From Pseudomonas atagonensis (GTDB lineage Bacteria; Pseudomonadota; Gammaproteobacteria; Pseudomonadales; Pseudomonadaceae): DNA of 64,000 nt. Location: contig NZ_VXCA01000004.1 in assembly GCF_011369485.1 (NCBI RefSeq), forward strand, positions 186,001 to 250,000, given 5' to 3'. Both the position numbers and the translations under genes were made by a program. Below, piece after piece: positions 17,542 through 26,472 of the stretch. The notes below the pieces were generated by a model. It ran no database searches. It saw nothing but the letters and a program-made list of their open reading frames with translations, and had not been told where the DNA came from. Position 1 is the stretch's first letter, and every line of letters starts with the position of its first letter.

Positions 17542-19782
17542 ATGCCTGTTGTCAGTCGTCCTTGCGGTGAGCGGGTGTTAACACTCGCCGTGCGTACCGC
17601 CCTGTTGAATTTCGTTCTGGTCGCAGGAAGCGCCAACGCCTGGGCTGCAAGCCCGGTGCAGCAAAACGCTGGCGCCGACCAGACCCCGAACGCTGCGCCA
17701 GTCACGCTGGCCGACGACAGCACGGATGCGCTGACCCTCGATACCACCAACGTCAATGCCCGCTACAACGGCGCGACTGCCTTGCCGGACACCCTCGCCG
17801 GAGGCCAGGTAGCGCGCGGCGCACGGTTGGGCATGATGGGCAACAAAGACGTCATGGACACACCGTTCAGCGTCACCAGTTACACCGCCAAAACCCTGGC
17901 CGACCTGCAAACCGTCACGGTTGCCGATGCGCTGGAACGCGACCCATCGGTGCGTTCTACCGGGCAGACTGGCGGGATTGTCGATTCGTTTTTCATTCGT
18001 GGCTTCCCGATCGGCGAAGGCAACCTCGGTGAGCTGGCATTCGACGGTGTCTACGGCGTCGCGCCGAACTACCGCGTGTTTACCGAATACGCCGAACGCG
18101 TCGAAGTGCTCAAAGGGCCGGGCGCACTGATGTACGGCATCTCGCCGAACAGCGGCGTTGGCGGGGTGATCAACATCGTGCCCAAGCGTCCGCTGGATGA
18201 AGACCTGACACGGTTTACCGGCACTTATGCCTCGGATTCGCAAGTGGGCGGGCATCTGGATCTGAGCCGGCGTTTTGGTTCGGAAAACCAGTTCGGCGTG
18301 CGTTTCAATGGCAATCTGCAGGGCGGCGATACGGCGGTTGATGATCAGCATCGCGATCTCGGTATTGGTGCAATCGCTCTGGATTATCGCGGCGAGCGAC
18401 TGCGCCTGAACCTCGATTACATCAGCCAGAAAGAAAGTTGGGAGGGTGCTTCGCGGCCGTTCACTATCGCACCGGGTGTCGATGTTCCGTCCGCACCAAA
18501 CGGTCGCACTAACCACTCGCAGGACTGGGGCTGGTCGGATACCAAGGAGCAGTCGGCGTTGCTCGGCGGCGAATATGACCTGACGGATAACGTCACCGTG
18601 TTCGCCCATGCCGGTGGCGGCAGATCCGACGTCAAGCGCCTGTCCGATCAGGTGCCAAGAATCCTCAACGACGCCGGCGATACCAGCAACATTCCCGGTT
18701 ACTACAAATTCAACGTTGATCGCTCGACGGCAGACGTCGGTATGCGAGGCGTATTCGCCACCGGCCCGATCACTCACACCACCACGGTCATGGCCACCCG
18801 GTATCAGGATGAGTTGTCGCGCGGGATCAACAACGGCACGCCGATCCTGTCGAATATCTATCATCCGATCGACCGGCCGCAGCAGTACATCAATGCGCCG
18901 AAAGTATTGCGGGTGTCCGAATCGGACCTGTCCGGTGTGGCATTGACCGACACAATGTCGATGCTCGAAGACCGCTTCCAGTTGACCCTCGGCGTGCGTC
19001 GCCAGGACATCGAATCGCGCAACTACAACGCGAGCGGTGCCGTTAGCTCGAAATACAAAGACAACGCCACGACCCCACTGGTGGGTGTGGTGGTCAAGCC
19101 TTGGGAAGACGTTTCGCTCTACTACAACTACGTCGAAGGTTTGAGCAAGGGTGACATTGCGCCGGGCACCGCAGCCAATGCCGGCGAGACTTTCGCGCCG
19201 TACGAATCGAAGCAGCATGAACTCGGCGTCAAGTACGAACACGGCACGTTCATGACCACGTTGGCGTTGTTTCAGATCGAGAAGCCAAGTGGCGAAATCG
19301 GTGCCGGTAACGTGTTCTCGGTACAAGCCGAACAACGAAACCGTGGCGTTGAATTGAGCATGTTCGGCGAAGTCGCACCGGGTACCCGTTTGATGGGGGG
19401 CGTCACGGTGCTCGACGGCGAACTGACTGACTCGGCCACCAAAGCCAACCGTGGCAATAAACCGGTCGGCGTGCCAGACGTGCAAGCCAACCTCTGGGCC
19501 GAATGGGATACGCCATGGCTGCAAGGCTTCACCCTCACTGGCGGTGCGATCTACACCGACAGCCAGTACGTCAACCAGGCCAATACGCAAGAGCTGGATT
19601 CCTGGACCCGGTTCGATGCCGGCGCGCGTTATGCGACAAAGATCGAAGGCCGCCCCACGACATTCCGCGCCACCGTGCAAAACGTGTTTGATCGTGAGTA
19701 CTGGTCGGGTGTTGCTTCCTACGGTGCCTTCTCTCCGGGCTATCCACGCACCTTGCAGTTGTCGGCCACGGTCGATTTCTGA
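17542..19782 (+). CDS. TonB-dependent siderophore receptor without STN domain
   Basis: A 746-residue outer-membrane receptor. It has a signal region ending near NAWAA, a plug (about residues 85-200) with SVRSTGQTGGIVDSFFIRGF and a barrel ending in VDF. Plug and barrel run nearly collinear with the receptor at 12029-14449 and share long identical stretches, so the two are recent paralogs. The N-terminal signalling domain is absent, leaving only a short leader before the plug, so this copy can transport but should not signal through FecR. AAGGATCC stands before ATG 17542 and a Fur-box-like site just upstream. It probably recognises the same or a related chelate. Confidence 0.93.
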   Translation: MPVVSRPCGERVLTLAVRTALLNFVLVAGSANAWAASPVQQNAGADQTPNAAPVTLADDSTDALTLDTTNVNARYNGATALPDTLAGGQVARGARLGMMGNKDVMDTPFSVTSYTAKTLADLQTVTVADALERDPSVRSTGQTGGIVDSFFIRGFPIGEGNLGELAFDGVYGVAPNYRVFTEYAERVEVLKGPGALMYGISPNSGVGGVINIVPKRPLDEDLTRFTGTYASDSQVGGHLDLSRRFGSENQFGVRFNGNLQGGDTAVDDQHRDLGIGAIALDYRGERLRLNLDYISQKESWEGASRPFTIAPGVDVPSAPNGRTNHSQDWGWSDTKEQSALLGGEYDLTDNVTVFAHAGGGRSDVKRLSDQVPRILNDAGDTSNIPGYYKFNVDRSTADVGMRGVFATGPITHTTTVMATRYQDELSRGINNGTPILSNIYHPIDRPQQYINAPKVLRVSESDLSGVALTDTMSMLEDRFQLTLGVRRQDIESRNYNASGAVSSKYKDNATTPLVGVVVKPWEDVSLYYNYVEGLSKGDIAPGTAANAGETFAPYESKQHELGVKYEHGTFMTTLALFQIEKPSGEIGAGNVFSVQAEQRNRGVELSMFGEVAPGTRLMGGVTVLDGELTDSATKANRGNKPVGVPDVQANLWAEWDTPWLQGFTLTGGAIYTDSQYVNQANTQELDSWTRFDAGARYATKIEGRPTTFRATVQNVFDREYWSGVASYGAFSPGYPRTLQLSATVDF

Positions 19783-19788
19783 CGCGGG

Positions 19789-19857
19789 TGGGGAGCGCAC
19801 TGGCATTGCTCCCCAACGTGTGATCCGGCCGGCGGGAGGCAGTTACGGCCCGCCGGC
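19789..19857. terminator. Tandem hairpins between converging genes
   Basis: Two GC-rich stem-loops fill the 76-bp gap: TGGGGAGC/GCTCCCCA (19789-19815) and GCCGGCGGG/CCCGCCGGC (19828-19857). Neither has a U-tract, so factor-independent termination is uncertain, but position between convergent genes suggests a 3'-end role. Confidence 0.45.
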
Positions 19858-19858
19858 A

Positions 19859-20464
19859 TCAGAAGCCCCCCGAATACTTCACTGCGGCGGCCGCGCGCGA
19901 GGGCACGTTCAGGGTGCGCAGCAACGAAGACACATGAATGCGCACCGTGAACGGTGAAATATCCAGTTCACGGGCGATCTCCTTGTTGGTCTTGCCTTGG
20001 GCGATCAGCCTCAGCACGTCCTGTTGACGCGGTGTGAGGGCGGCGCCGGTTTCCAGTGGCAACAAGCCCGACGGCGCAAACCTCACCAGCACTTCACCCT
20101 CACGGATTGCCAGAATCGCCTGACCGATTTCATCGGGGGCGATGTTCTTGCCGATGAAGCCGTCGATACCGGCGGTCATCACTTCGCCGATCAGTGACTC
20201 ATCATCGACCATCGACACCACAATCAGCGTGGTGCGCGGCAAACGCCGGCGCAGGTCGGCGAGCTGGCTGACGCAGGTGAGCCCCGGAAAGCGCAGATCG
20301 AGAATCAACGTGTCCGGTTCGTCACCCAACGGCAGCAGAGCCAGCACCGCATCGAGATCGCCTGCTTCTTCGATGTCGGCTTCGGGCAGCAAACGCTGCA
20401 CCGTGCGCAGCATTGCCTCGCGAAACAACGGGTGATCGTCGGCTATGATAATTCGGCATGTCAT
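19859..20464 (-). CDS. NarL/FixJ-type response regulator
   Basis: A 201-residue DNA-binding response regulator. The receiver domain (1-120) has acidic pocket Asp9/Asp10, phospho-acceptor Asp56 (LILDLRFPG) and Lys106; the LuxR-type helix-turn-helix follows at about 140-201 ([20 protein letters not shown]). It is divergent from the hybrid sensor kinase at 20579 across a 114-bp gap, so the two form a likely signalling pair. Targets are unknown. The adjacent siderophore receptor is convergent and is not obviously part of the unit. Confidence 0.93.
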   Translation of the reverse strand: MTCRIIIADDHPLFREAMLRTVQRLLPEADIEEAGDLDAVLALLPLGDEPDTLILDLRFPGLTCVSQLADLRRRLPRTTLIVVSMVDDESLIGEVMTAGIDGFIGKNIAPDEIGQAILAIREGEVLVRFAPSGLLPLETGAALTPRQQDVLRLIAQGKTNKEIARELDISPFTVRIHVSSLLRTLNVPSRAAAAVKYSGGF

Positions 20465-20578
20465 GGCGTGACCCTCCCTGGGTCAGGCGTTGCTCAAGGC
20501 CTGCACCTTATCACCGGGCGAGAAAATTGCCTGCAGGCGGATTCGCAATCTGACGATTGCCGCACAAGGACGTTGACG

Positions 20579-22210
20579 ATGAAGTTCGAAAAAAACACCG
20601 AGCTCGACCAGGCCAATCTGCGCATTATCATCGCCAGTATTGCCGTTGTTTACATGCTCATCCTCGGTTTTCTGCCGGGGCAGCGCTTCGATACTTACCT
20701 GCCGGTCATCACCTACATCATCCTGTTTTTGCTGGCCTCGATCGGGCTGCGCCAGGCGATTGCACGTTGGCCGGGGCATTATCCGGCACGGCGGATTTTC
20801 GCCATGATCCACGACTACACCGGCACCTGTTTCGGGCTGGTGGTGGGGGGCGAGGCGGCGTTGCCGCTGTACGCGGTGATCATCTGGGTCAACCTCGGCA
20901 ACGGCATGCGCTACGGTTCGCGTTATCTGGCGATTGCCACGGCGCTGGCGCTGCTCGCGTTGTTGTGTGTTTATCGGTTGACGCCGGTATGGCAGGCGCA
21001 GCCGTTCATGGTGCTGATGCTGATGATCACCAGCACGGTGATCCCGTTTTATGCGCACTTGTTGCTGGAGCGTACGCGCAAGGCTTCCGAAGAGGCGGTG
21101 GCGGCGAATCTGGAGAAGTCGCGGTTTCTCGCTCAGGCCAGTCACGATTTGCGCCAGCCGATTCATTCCATTGGCCTGTTTACCGCCTGCCTGCGCGAGT
21201 CGCGCCTGGGCCAGGAGGAGCGTCGATTGGTCGACAATATCGACCGTTCGCTGCTGAACGTGTCGCAGTTGTTCCGTTCGATTCTTGACCTGTACACCCT
21301 CGATAACGGGCGGATTTTGCCGAAGCTGCAACTCATCAACCTGGGTGAATGGCTGGCGGATCTGGTTCGCCAGAATGCCGAGGCTGCGCGCTGGGCGGGA
21401 GTGGAATTGCGTTTGCGTCCCTGCCGGTTCTGGGTTCAGACCGATCCGACGCTGTTGGCGACCATGGTGCAAAACGTGCTTTCCAATTGCTTCAAATACG
21501 GCGCGCATCGCCCCGTATTGATTGGCGTGCGCCGCCGTGGGCCAGGGCTGGCGATCATGATTTATGACCGTGGCAACGGTATCGCCGAAGAGCATTTACC
21601 GAAGGTATTCGAGGAGTTCTATCGCGTGCGTCAGGTGCGCGACAAAGACGTCGAAGGCGTGGGGCTGGGCTTGTCGATCGTCAAGCGTCTCGGCGAGCTG
21701 ATCGGGGTGGACGTTGCCCTGCGGTCGCAGCCTGGCAGAGGCACGGCAGTCACCTTGCAGGGTCTGCCTATCGCCGCGCCGCCAGCGGTGGTGGTCAACC
21801 GTGATGAGGCGCGTCAGGTCGGGCTGTTGACGGGTCTGAAGGTGTGTCTGGTGGAGGATGACCGCAACGTGCTGTCAGCAACGTCGGCCCTGCTGGAGCG
21901 CTGGGGATGCGAGGTGCAGGCCGAGTTGACGGCTGAGGATCTGGTCACCGATTGCGACATCATCGTTGCCGACTATGACCTCGGCACCCACGCCACCGGT
22001 ATCGAGTGCATCGATGCTGTGCGCCGGCAACGTGGCCGGGCGGTTCCGGCCATGATCATCACCGGGCATGACATCGAAAAAATTCAGGCGGCCCTGCACG
22101 ACCGCCAGATTGCCATTCTATCGAAACCGGTGCGCCCGGCCGAGCTGCGCGCAACCTTGCGGGCCTTGCGTGACCGCGTGCACGAGCCCGCCGAAGGTGC
22201 AGTGACTTAA
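20579..22210 (+). CDS. Hybrid sensor histidine kinase
   Basis: A 543-residue inner-membrane kinase. About six transmembrane segments occupy residues 17-160 with no large periplasmic loop. The H-box is QASHDLRQP with His189, the DLRQP-type kinase class. The N-box lies near 299-303, and the ATP-lid glycines are DRGNGIAEE and GVGLGLSIV. A C-terminal receiver domain (420-535) has Glu425/Asp426/Asp427, Asp465 and Lys516. The start at 20579 has AAGGA upstream. In this class the fused receiver often competes with or modulates transfer to a NarL-type partner, here the divergent gene at 19859. The stimulus is probably sensed within the membrane and is unknown. Confidence 0.92.
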   Translation: MKFEKNTELDQANLRIIIASIAVVYMLILGFLPGQRFDTYLPVITYIILFLLASIGLRQAIARWPGHYPARRIFAMIHDYTGTCFGLVVGGEAALPLYAVIIWVNLGNGMRYGSRYLAIATALALLALLCVYRLTPVWQAQPFMVLMLMITSTVIPFYAHLLLERTRKASEEAVAANLEKSRFLAQASHDLRQPIHSIGLFTACLRESRLGQEERRLVDNIDRSLLNVSQLFRSILDLYTLDNGRILPKLQLINLGEWLADLVRQNAEAARWAGVELRLRPCRFWVQTDPTLLATMVQNVLSNCFKYGAHRPVLIGVRRRGPGLAIMIYDRGNGIAEEHLPKVFEEFYRVRQVRDKDVEGVGLGLSIVKRLGELIGVDVALRSQPGRGTAVTLQGLPIAAPPAVVVNRDEARQVGLLTGLKVCLVEDDRNVLSATSALLERWGCEVQAELTAEDLVTDCDIIVADYDLGTHATGIECIDAVRRQRGRAVPAMIITGHDIEKIQAALHDRQIAILSKPVRPAELRATLRALRDRVHEPAEGAVT

Positions 22211-22217
22211 CTCCGCA

Positions 22218-22547
22218 TCAGCGTTTGCACAGGTAGTCCTGCGTGATGGTGGTCTGCAGGCAGTTGTACTGACCCATGGTGCGGCAGATGTTTTTCTCCG
22301 AGCCGGTGACCTCGGCATTTTTGTAGCCCCAGGTCTTGCAGCGTTGCGCGGCGACAGTCAGGCCTTGTTCGGCACTGGTCTGGCCGCTTTCGAACTGGCC
22401 CAGTTCATAGGAGACCTGGACGACGCCATCGTTTTTACTGCCGCCGGTGGCTTCCCATTGTTTTGGCGTGGCACAGCCGGTGAGCAACAGGGCGCTGAGC
22501 AGGGCGCTGCAGCAAGCGATTTTTTTGATGTTCGAGCTGGGTTTCAT
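22218..22547 (-). CDS. YecR-like small lipoprotein
   Basis: A 109-residue lipoprotein. The signal peptide ends in the lipobox LLTGC, with lipidated Cys at about residue 25. The rest matches the YecR-like family (PF13992): GGSKNDGVVQVSYELGQFE and four further cysteines suggesting disulfides. YecR of E. coli belongs to the flagellar regulon but its function is unknown. AAGGAAGAG precedes the start at 22547. It converges with the sensor kinase and stands alone. Confidence 0.82.
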   Translation of the reverse strand: MKPSSNIKKIACCSALLSALLLTGCATPKQWEATGGSKNDGVVQVSYELGQFESGQTSAEQGLTVAAQRCKTWGYKNAEVTGSEKNICRTMGQYNCLQTTITQDYLCKR

Positions 22548-22738
22548 GGTGTCTCTTCCTTGGTGTTGTTCTTTTTCCGGGCACAACGATCCCGCAGGCT
22601 GCGAAAGGGCAGCGTTGGGGAACATCGGGGGGTTGCAGGGGAATATAGCGCCGCGCGGCGGGACGGTCGATTAGCACAAATGTGCTAGTGCGCTGGCGCA
22701 GAGGCGGCTCGATGGGAGCCGCCGCTCTTCAGGACACG

Positions 22739-23074
22739 TTATTGAGGGTTGTTGAACTGGTCGGAATAGCTGCCGGTCATCAGGGCCGAGGCGACCCGAT
22801 CAGAGCCGACGCCGACACGCGAATAGGCAACGCGATTGATGCCGATTCGATCAGCACCATCAGCTGCGAGTGCCCCGGCGCCGACGTGATCGGAGCCGTC
22901 AGAGGCCACGGCCCCGGCGCCGACGTGATCGGAGCCGTCAGAAGCCACGGCCCCGGCGCCCACATGATCAGCTCCGTCCGAAGCCAGTGCCTGCGGTTGT
23001 GCAGCCCAGACTCCTGGCACCACGACGGCTGCCGCAATGGCCAGAACCACGCCTGACAAAAGCTTGTATTTCAT
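22739..23074 (-). CDS. Small secreted protein with 13-residue tandem repeats
   Basis: A 111-residue protein with a clear signal peptide (VVLAIAAAVVVPGVWA) and GGAGAAAA before the start at 23074. The mature part contains about four tandem repeats: ASDGADHVGAGAV, ASDGSDHVGAGAV, ASDGSDHVGAGAL and a decayed AADGADRIGINRV. The repeats are visible at DNA level as near-identical 39-bp units. Similar short DG-repeat proteins of Pseudomonas are sometimes labelled phage infection protein, but no function is established to my knowledge. No partner gene is nearby. Confidence 0.75.
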   Translation of the reverse strand: MKYKLLSGVVLAIAAAVVVPGVWAAQPQALASDGADHVGAGAVASDGSDHVGAGAVASDGSDHVGAGALAADGADRIGINRVAYSRVGVGSDRVASALMTGSYSDQFNNPQ

Positions 23075-23374
23075 GATTTTCTCCACGACCCGACAGCCAC
23101 AACGCGATAACCCGTCGCGCGCTGCACAATGGCTGACGCTACGACGCATTGGCTCGGGGTTGATCTGGTTGGCGAAAGGCACGGGCGCACCCTCAGGCGC
23201 ACGGGTGTCGACGTAATCATTATCGAACTGGATAAGTATAGGTCGCTGTCAGGACGGGGCGCGGCGAGGGGATCGACGGCTGTCAGGCGATTTATTTCCT
23301 TCAGCGGGTCGGCACAGTTGAAATCAGTCTAAAAACAGCGGGGCGGCTGCCGAACCCTTTGCTAGGCTCAAAGA

Positions 23375-23613
23375 TGTAGGCGAAGACGCAGACTGATGCG
23401 CAAGCGGATAGCAAGGGGACGTGGGGCGCGTTCCGAAGGGTACACGGTTAGAAAGATCTCCGCGCTGAGATCCAGCCCTTACGCCGTGTGAAGCAGCCGA
23501 GGCCGTATCTTTTCACTTTGGTCCGGTACTGTGGGAAGCCTGAGAAACCTTGTAAGCCAGAGACCAGCACTGGCCGCCTACTCGAACACCAAAGCCCGCT
23601 TCGTGCGGGCTTT
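23375..23613 (+). ncRNA. Candidate structured small RNA
   Basis: The 554-bp gap between 23074 and 23629 has no credible gene. It holds a -10-like CTAGGCT (23362-23368), similar to RpoS-type promoters. Hairpins follow, including GATCTC/GAGATC (23455-23472) inside pairings AAGGG/CCCTT and ACACGG/CCGTGT that cross each other, as in a pseudoknot or two alternative folds. A terminator hairpin lies at 23591-23613. I do not recognise an Rfam family with confidence; RgsA/P16 was considered but not confirmed. The 5' end is a guess. Confidence 0.4.
23591..23613. terminator. Intrinsic terminator
   Basis: AAAGCCCGC-ttcgt-GCGGGCTTT, a 9-bp stem with a 5-base loop, lies just beyond the stop codon of the minus-strand lyase gene and at the end of the candidate RNA. 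It can serve both strands. The stretch after it on the plus strand is T-rich rather than a pure T-run. Confidence 0.8.
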
Positions 23614-23628
23614 GTCGTTCTTGCAGGG

Positions 23629-24801
23629 TTAGATTTTCGTCAAGGCGTGCGCCAGATCGGCGCGCAGGTCTTCGATGTCTTCGACGCCGACCGACAGCCG
23701 CACCAGACCATCGCCGATACCCAATTTCGCGCGGGTTTCAGGTGGAATGGTCGCGTGGGTCATGATCGCCGGATGCTCGATCAGGCTTTCCACACCGCCG
23801 AGGCTTTCCGCCAGTGCGAATATCTTCACGTTCTCGAGAAAACGTCGTGCGCCGGCCAGATCAGTGTTCAGATCCACCGAAATCATTCCGCCGAAACCGC
23901 GCATTTGCCGCTTCGCCAATTCATGTTGCGGATGCGACGCCAGGCCCGGGTAGTAGACGCGTTTGACTTGCGGTTGCTGCTCCAGCCACTGCGCCAGGTC
24001 CAGGGCGTTGCTGCAATGGCGCTCCATGCGCAGGGCCAGGGTTTTCACGCCGCGTAGCGTGAGAAACGCATCGAATGGCCCGGAAATCGCGCCGACGGCG
24101 TTCTGCAAAAAGCCCAGGCGCTCAGCCAGTTCGACGTTCTGCCCGACCACGGCAATACCACCGATGACGTCGGAGTGGCCGTTCAGATATTTAGTGGTCG
24201 AGTGCAGCACGATGTCGAAACCCAGCTCCAGCGGCCGCTGGATATAGGGGCTGGCAAAGGTGTTGTCGGCCACGCTGATGATCCCGCGTGCACGGCAGAT
24301 GCGCGCAATCGCGGCCAGATCGGACAGGCTCAGCAGCGGATTGGTCGGCGATTCGACGATCACCAGGCGCGTGTCGTCCTGCAGTGCTGCTTCGAACGCC
24401 GATAGATCGGTCAGGTCGACGTAGCTGTAACGGTGCCCGGCACTGCGCTGGCGCACCTTGTCGAACAGACGGAAGGTGCCGCCGTACAGATCATTGCCGG
24501 AAATGATGTGTGAACCGGCATCGATCAGTTCGAGCACCGTGGAAATCGTCGCCAGCCCGGAGGCGAAAGCAAACGCCTGGGTGCCGCCTTCAAGATCCGC
24601 CACGCAACGCTCTAGGGCAAAGCGCGTCGGGTTGTGCGAGCGCCCGTAGTCGAAACCCTTGTGCACGCCGGGGCTGTCTTGCAGGTAAGTGGAGTTGGCG
24701 TAGATCGGCGGCATCAGCGCGCCGGTGGTCGGGTCCGGCGCCTGCCCGGCGTGGATCACCCGGGTCGCGAAGCCTTGGGATTTATCGTCGTGCTGACTCA
24801 T
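23629..24801 (-). CDS. Cystathionine gamma-lyase (trans-sulfuration, PLP)
   Basis: A 390-residue Cys/Met-metabolism PLP enzyme. The cofactor lysine is Lys204 in LHSTTKYLNGHSD, and the DYGRSHNPTR and VESPTNPLL blocks are typical. Sequence alone does not separate gamma-lyase from gamma-synthase with certainty, but its 4-bp overlap with a cystathionine beta-synthase gene upstream points to cystathionine to cysteine cleavage, that is, reverse transsulfuration. It acts in the cytoplasm as a tetramer. Confidence 0.9.
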   Translation of the reverse strand: MSQHDDKSQGFATRVIHAGQAPDPTTGALMPPIYANSTYLQDSPGVHKGFDYGRSHNPTRFALERCVADLEGGTQAFAFASGLATISTVLELIDAGSHIISGNDLYGGTFRLFDKVRQRSAGHRYSYVDLTDLSAFEAALQDDTRLVIVESPTNPLLSLSDLAAIARICRARGIISVADNTFASPYIQRPLELGFDIVLHSTTKYLNGHSDVIGGIAVVGQNVELAERLGFLQNAVGAISGPFDAFLTLRGVKTLALRMERHCSNALDLAQWLEQQPQVKRVYYPGLASHPQHELAKRQMRGFGGMISVDLNTDLAGARRFLENVKIFALAESLGGVESLIEHPAIMTHATIPPETRAKLGIGDGLVRLSVGVEDIEDLRADLAHALTKI

Positions 24802-26174
24802 GCGAGGGATCTCCGTAATTGGTTGAGCATGTCGGTGCGGGTGATCAGGCCATGGAAGCCCGAGGCGTCAGCAATAATGGCGACGAGGCCACGGCTGAGC
24901 ACCGACTCCAGCTCGGCAAGCGTGGCACCGGGCGCGAGGGTTTGCAGTTTGTCAGTCATCACACTGGAGACCGATTGGCTGAAACGTGCGGCGTCCTCAT
25001 GAACGGCCAGCAGAATGTCCGATTCATCGATCACCCCGACGAGTGTTTTGCCTTCCACCAGCACTGGCAGTTGCGAAACGTCCGCCAGACGCATGCGCTG
25101 GAACGCGGTCAGCAGGGTGTCATCGGGTCCGACGCTGATGACGCGGCCGTCCTCGAAGCGGCGGGCGATCAGGTCGCGCAGGTCGCCATAACCTTTGCGC
25201 TGCAACAGGCCCTGATCGGTCATCCACTGGTCGTTGTAGACCTTCGACAAGTAGCGAGTACCGGTGTCGCAGACAAAGCTGACCACACGTTTCGGCTCGG
25301 TCTGTTCGCGGCAGTAACGCAGCGCAGCGGCGAGCAGGGTGCCGGTGGAGGAACCACCGAGAATGCCTTCGGCCTTGAGCAATTGACGAGCGTGATCGAA
25401 GCTTTCTTCATCACTGATCGAGTAGGCGTGACGCACGCTGGAGAGATCGGTGATCGATGGAATGAAGTCTTCGCCGATGCCTTCCACCGCCCATGAGCCG
25501 GGTTGGGTCAGCGTGCCGTCGCGGCTGTATTGCGCCATCACCGAGCCGACCGGATCGGCGAGTACCATTTCCAGATCCGGCTGCACGCGTTTGAAGAACC
25601 GGCTCAGGCCGGTCAGGGTGCCGGCCGAACCGACGCCGACGACGATGGCGTCCAGATCATGCTCGGTCTGCGCCCAGATTTCCGGCGCGGTGCTGCATTC
25701 GTGGGCCAGCGGGTTGGCAGGGTTGTTGAACTGGTCGGCGAAGAATGCGCCGGGAATGTCTTTCGCCAATCGCGCGGCGACATCCTGGTAGTACTCGGGG
25801 TGGCCCTTGCCGACATCGGAGCGGGTGATGTGCACCTCGGCGCCCATAGCCTTCAAGTGCAGGACTTTCTCGGTGGACATTTTGTCCGGCACCACCAGCA
25901 CCACCCGGTAACCCTTGGCGCGGCCGACCAGGGCGAGGCCCAGGCCGGTATTGCCGGCGGTGGCTTCGACAATCGTGCCGCCCGGTTGCAGGCGGCCGTC
26001 ACGCTCGGCCGCGTCGATCATTGCCAGGCCGATGCGATCTTTGATCGAACCGCCGGGGTTCTGTGATTCGAGTTTGAGAAACAGTGTGCACGGCCCGGTA
26101 TCAAAGCGGGTGACGCGCACCAGTGGGGTATTGCCTATCAGCCCAAGTACGGCAGGGCGTGATTCCTTTGACAT
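24798..26174 (-). CDS. cbs: Cystathionine beta-synthase with CBS-domain pair
   Basis: A 458-residue PLP enzyme joining homocysteine with serine (or O-acetylserine). The catalytic domain spans about 1-310, with Schiff-base Lys45 in NPGGSIKDR and the phosphate loop TAGNTGLGLA. Two CBS domains follow (about 330-458), as in yeast and human enzymes but without the N-terminal heme domain. GAGGTGAAG precedes the start at 26174. It is coupled to the gamma-lyase by an ATGA overlap. A 26-bp inverted repeat at 26287-26312 lies 113 bp upstream and may be its operator. Confidence 0.92.
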   Translation of the reverse strand: MSKESRPAVLGLIGNTPLVRVTRFDTGPCTLFLKLESQNPGGSIKDRIGLAMIDAAERDGRLQPGGTIVEATAGNTGLGLALVGRAKGYRVVLVVPDKMSTEKVLHLKAMGAEVHITRSDVGKGHPEYYQDVAARLAKDIPGAFFADQFNNPANPLAHECSTAPEIWAQTEHDLDAIVVGVGSAGTLTGLSRFFKRVQPDLEMVLADPVGSVMAQYSRDGTLTQPGSWAVEGIGEDFIPSITDLSSVRHAYSISDEESFDHARQLLKAEGILGGSSTGTLLAAALRYCREQTEPKRVVSFVCDTGTRYLSKVYNDQWMTDQGLLQRKGYGDLRDLIARRFEDGRVISVGPDDTLLTAFQRMRLADVSQLPVLVEGKTLVGVIDESDILLAVHEDAARFSQSVSSVMTDKLQTLAPGATLAELESVLSRGLVAIIADASGFHGLITRTDMLNQLRRSLA

Positions 26175-26286
26175 TTCTTCACCTCATAGTGGTGTTGATC
26201 GCGTTCCAGTCGCGGGGGAAAAGCTCGGGTGCAACATAGGCTCAGACAGGGTCTGTCGCAACCTTTAACGGGCCGTAAATGCTGCC

Positions 26287-26312
26287 ATTTCGATCTAACG
26301 ATAGATCGAAAT
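26287..26312. promoter_or_regulatory. 26-bp perfect inverted repeat upstream of cbs
   Basis: Arms ATTTCGATCTA and TAGATCGAAAT (11 bp each, perfect) flank a 4-base spacer. No T-run follows, so it does not look like a terminator. It lies in the 298-bp gap between the cbs start and the end of the ABC ATPase gene; both genes are on the minus strand. A transcription-factor site for the transsulfuration operon is the simplest reading. The rest of the gap shows nothing recognisable. Confidence 0.45.
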
Positions 26313-26472
26313 CAAAGACTTGCAGGACAGGTTTTTGCCACGTTTACAGGGAGGCGCCATTGAGTTTCCAAAGGGCGTCTTTACGGTCGCTCAACGCTTG
26401 ATCTCTGCAAAGAATTCCTGCAGCGCAAACGGATTTTGTGGCGGGCAGGGCAGGCGACGCAGATGCGCGCCG

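Noticed and set aside
23401..23560. 4.5S RNA, 6S RNA, tmRNA or RNase P RNA
   Set aside because: A GAAGCAGCC string recalls 4.5S RNA, but the surrounding conserved segments of each of these RNAs were not found.
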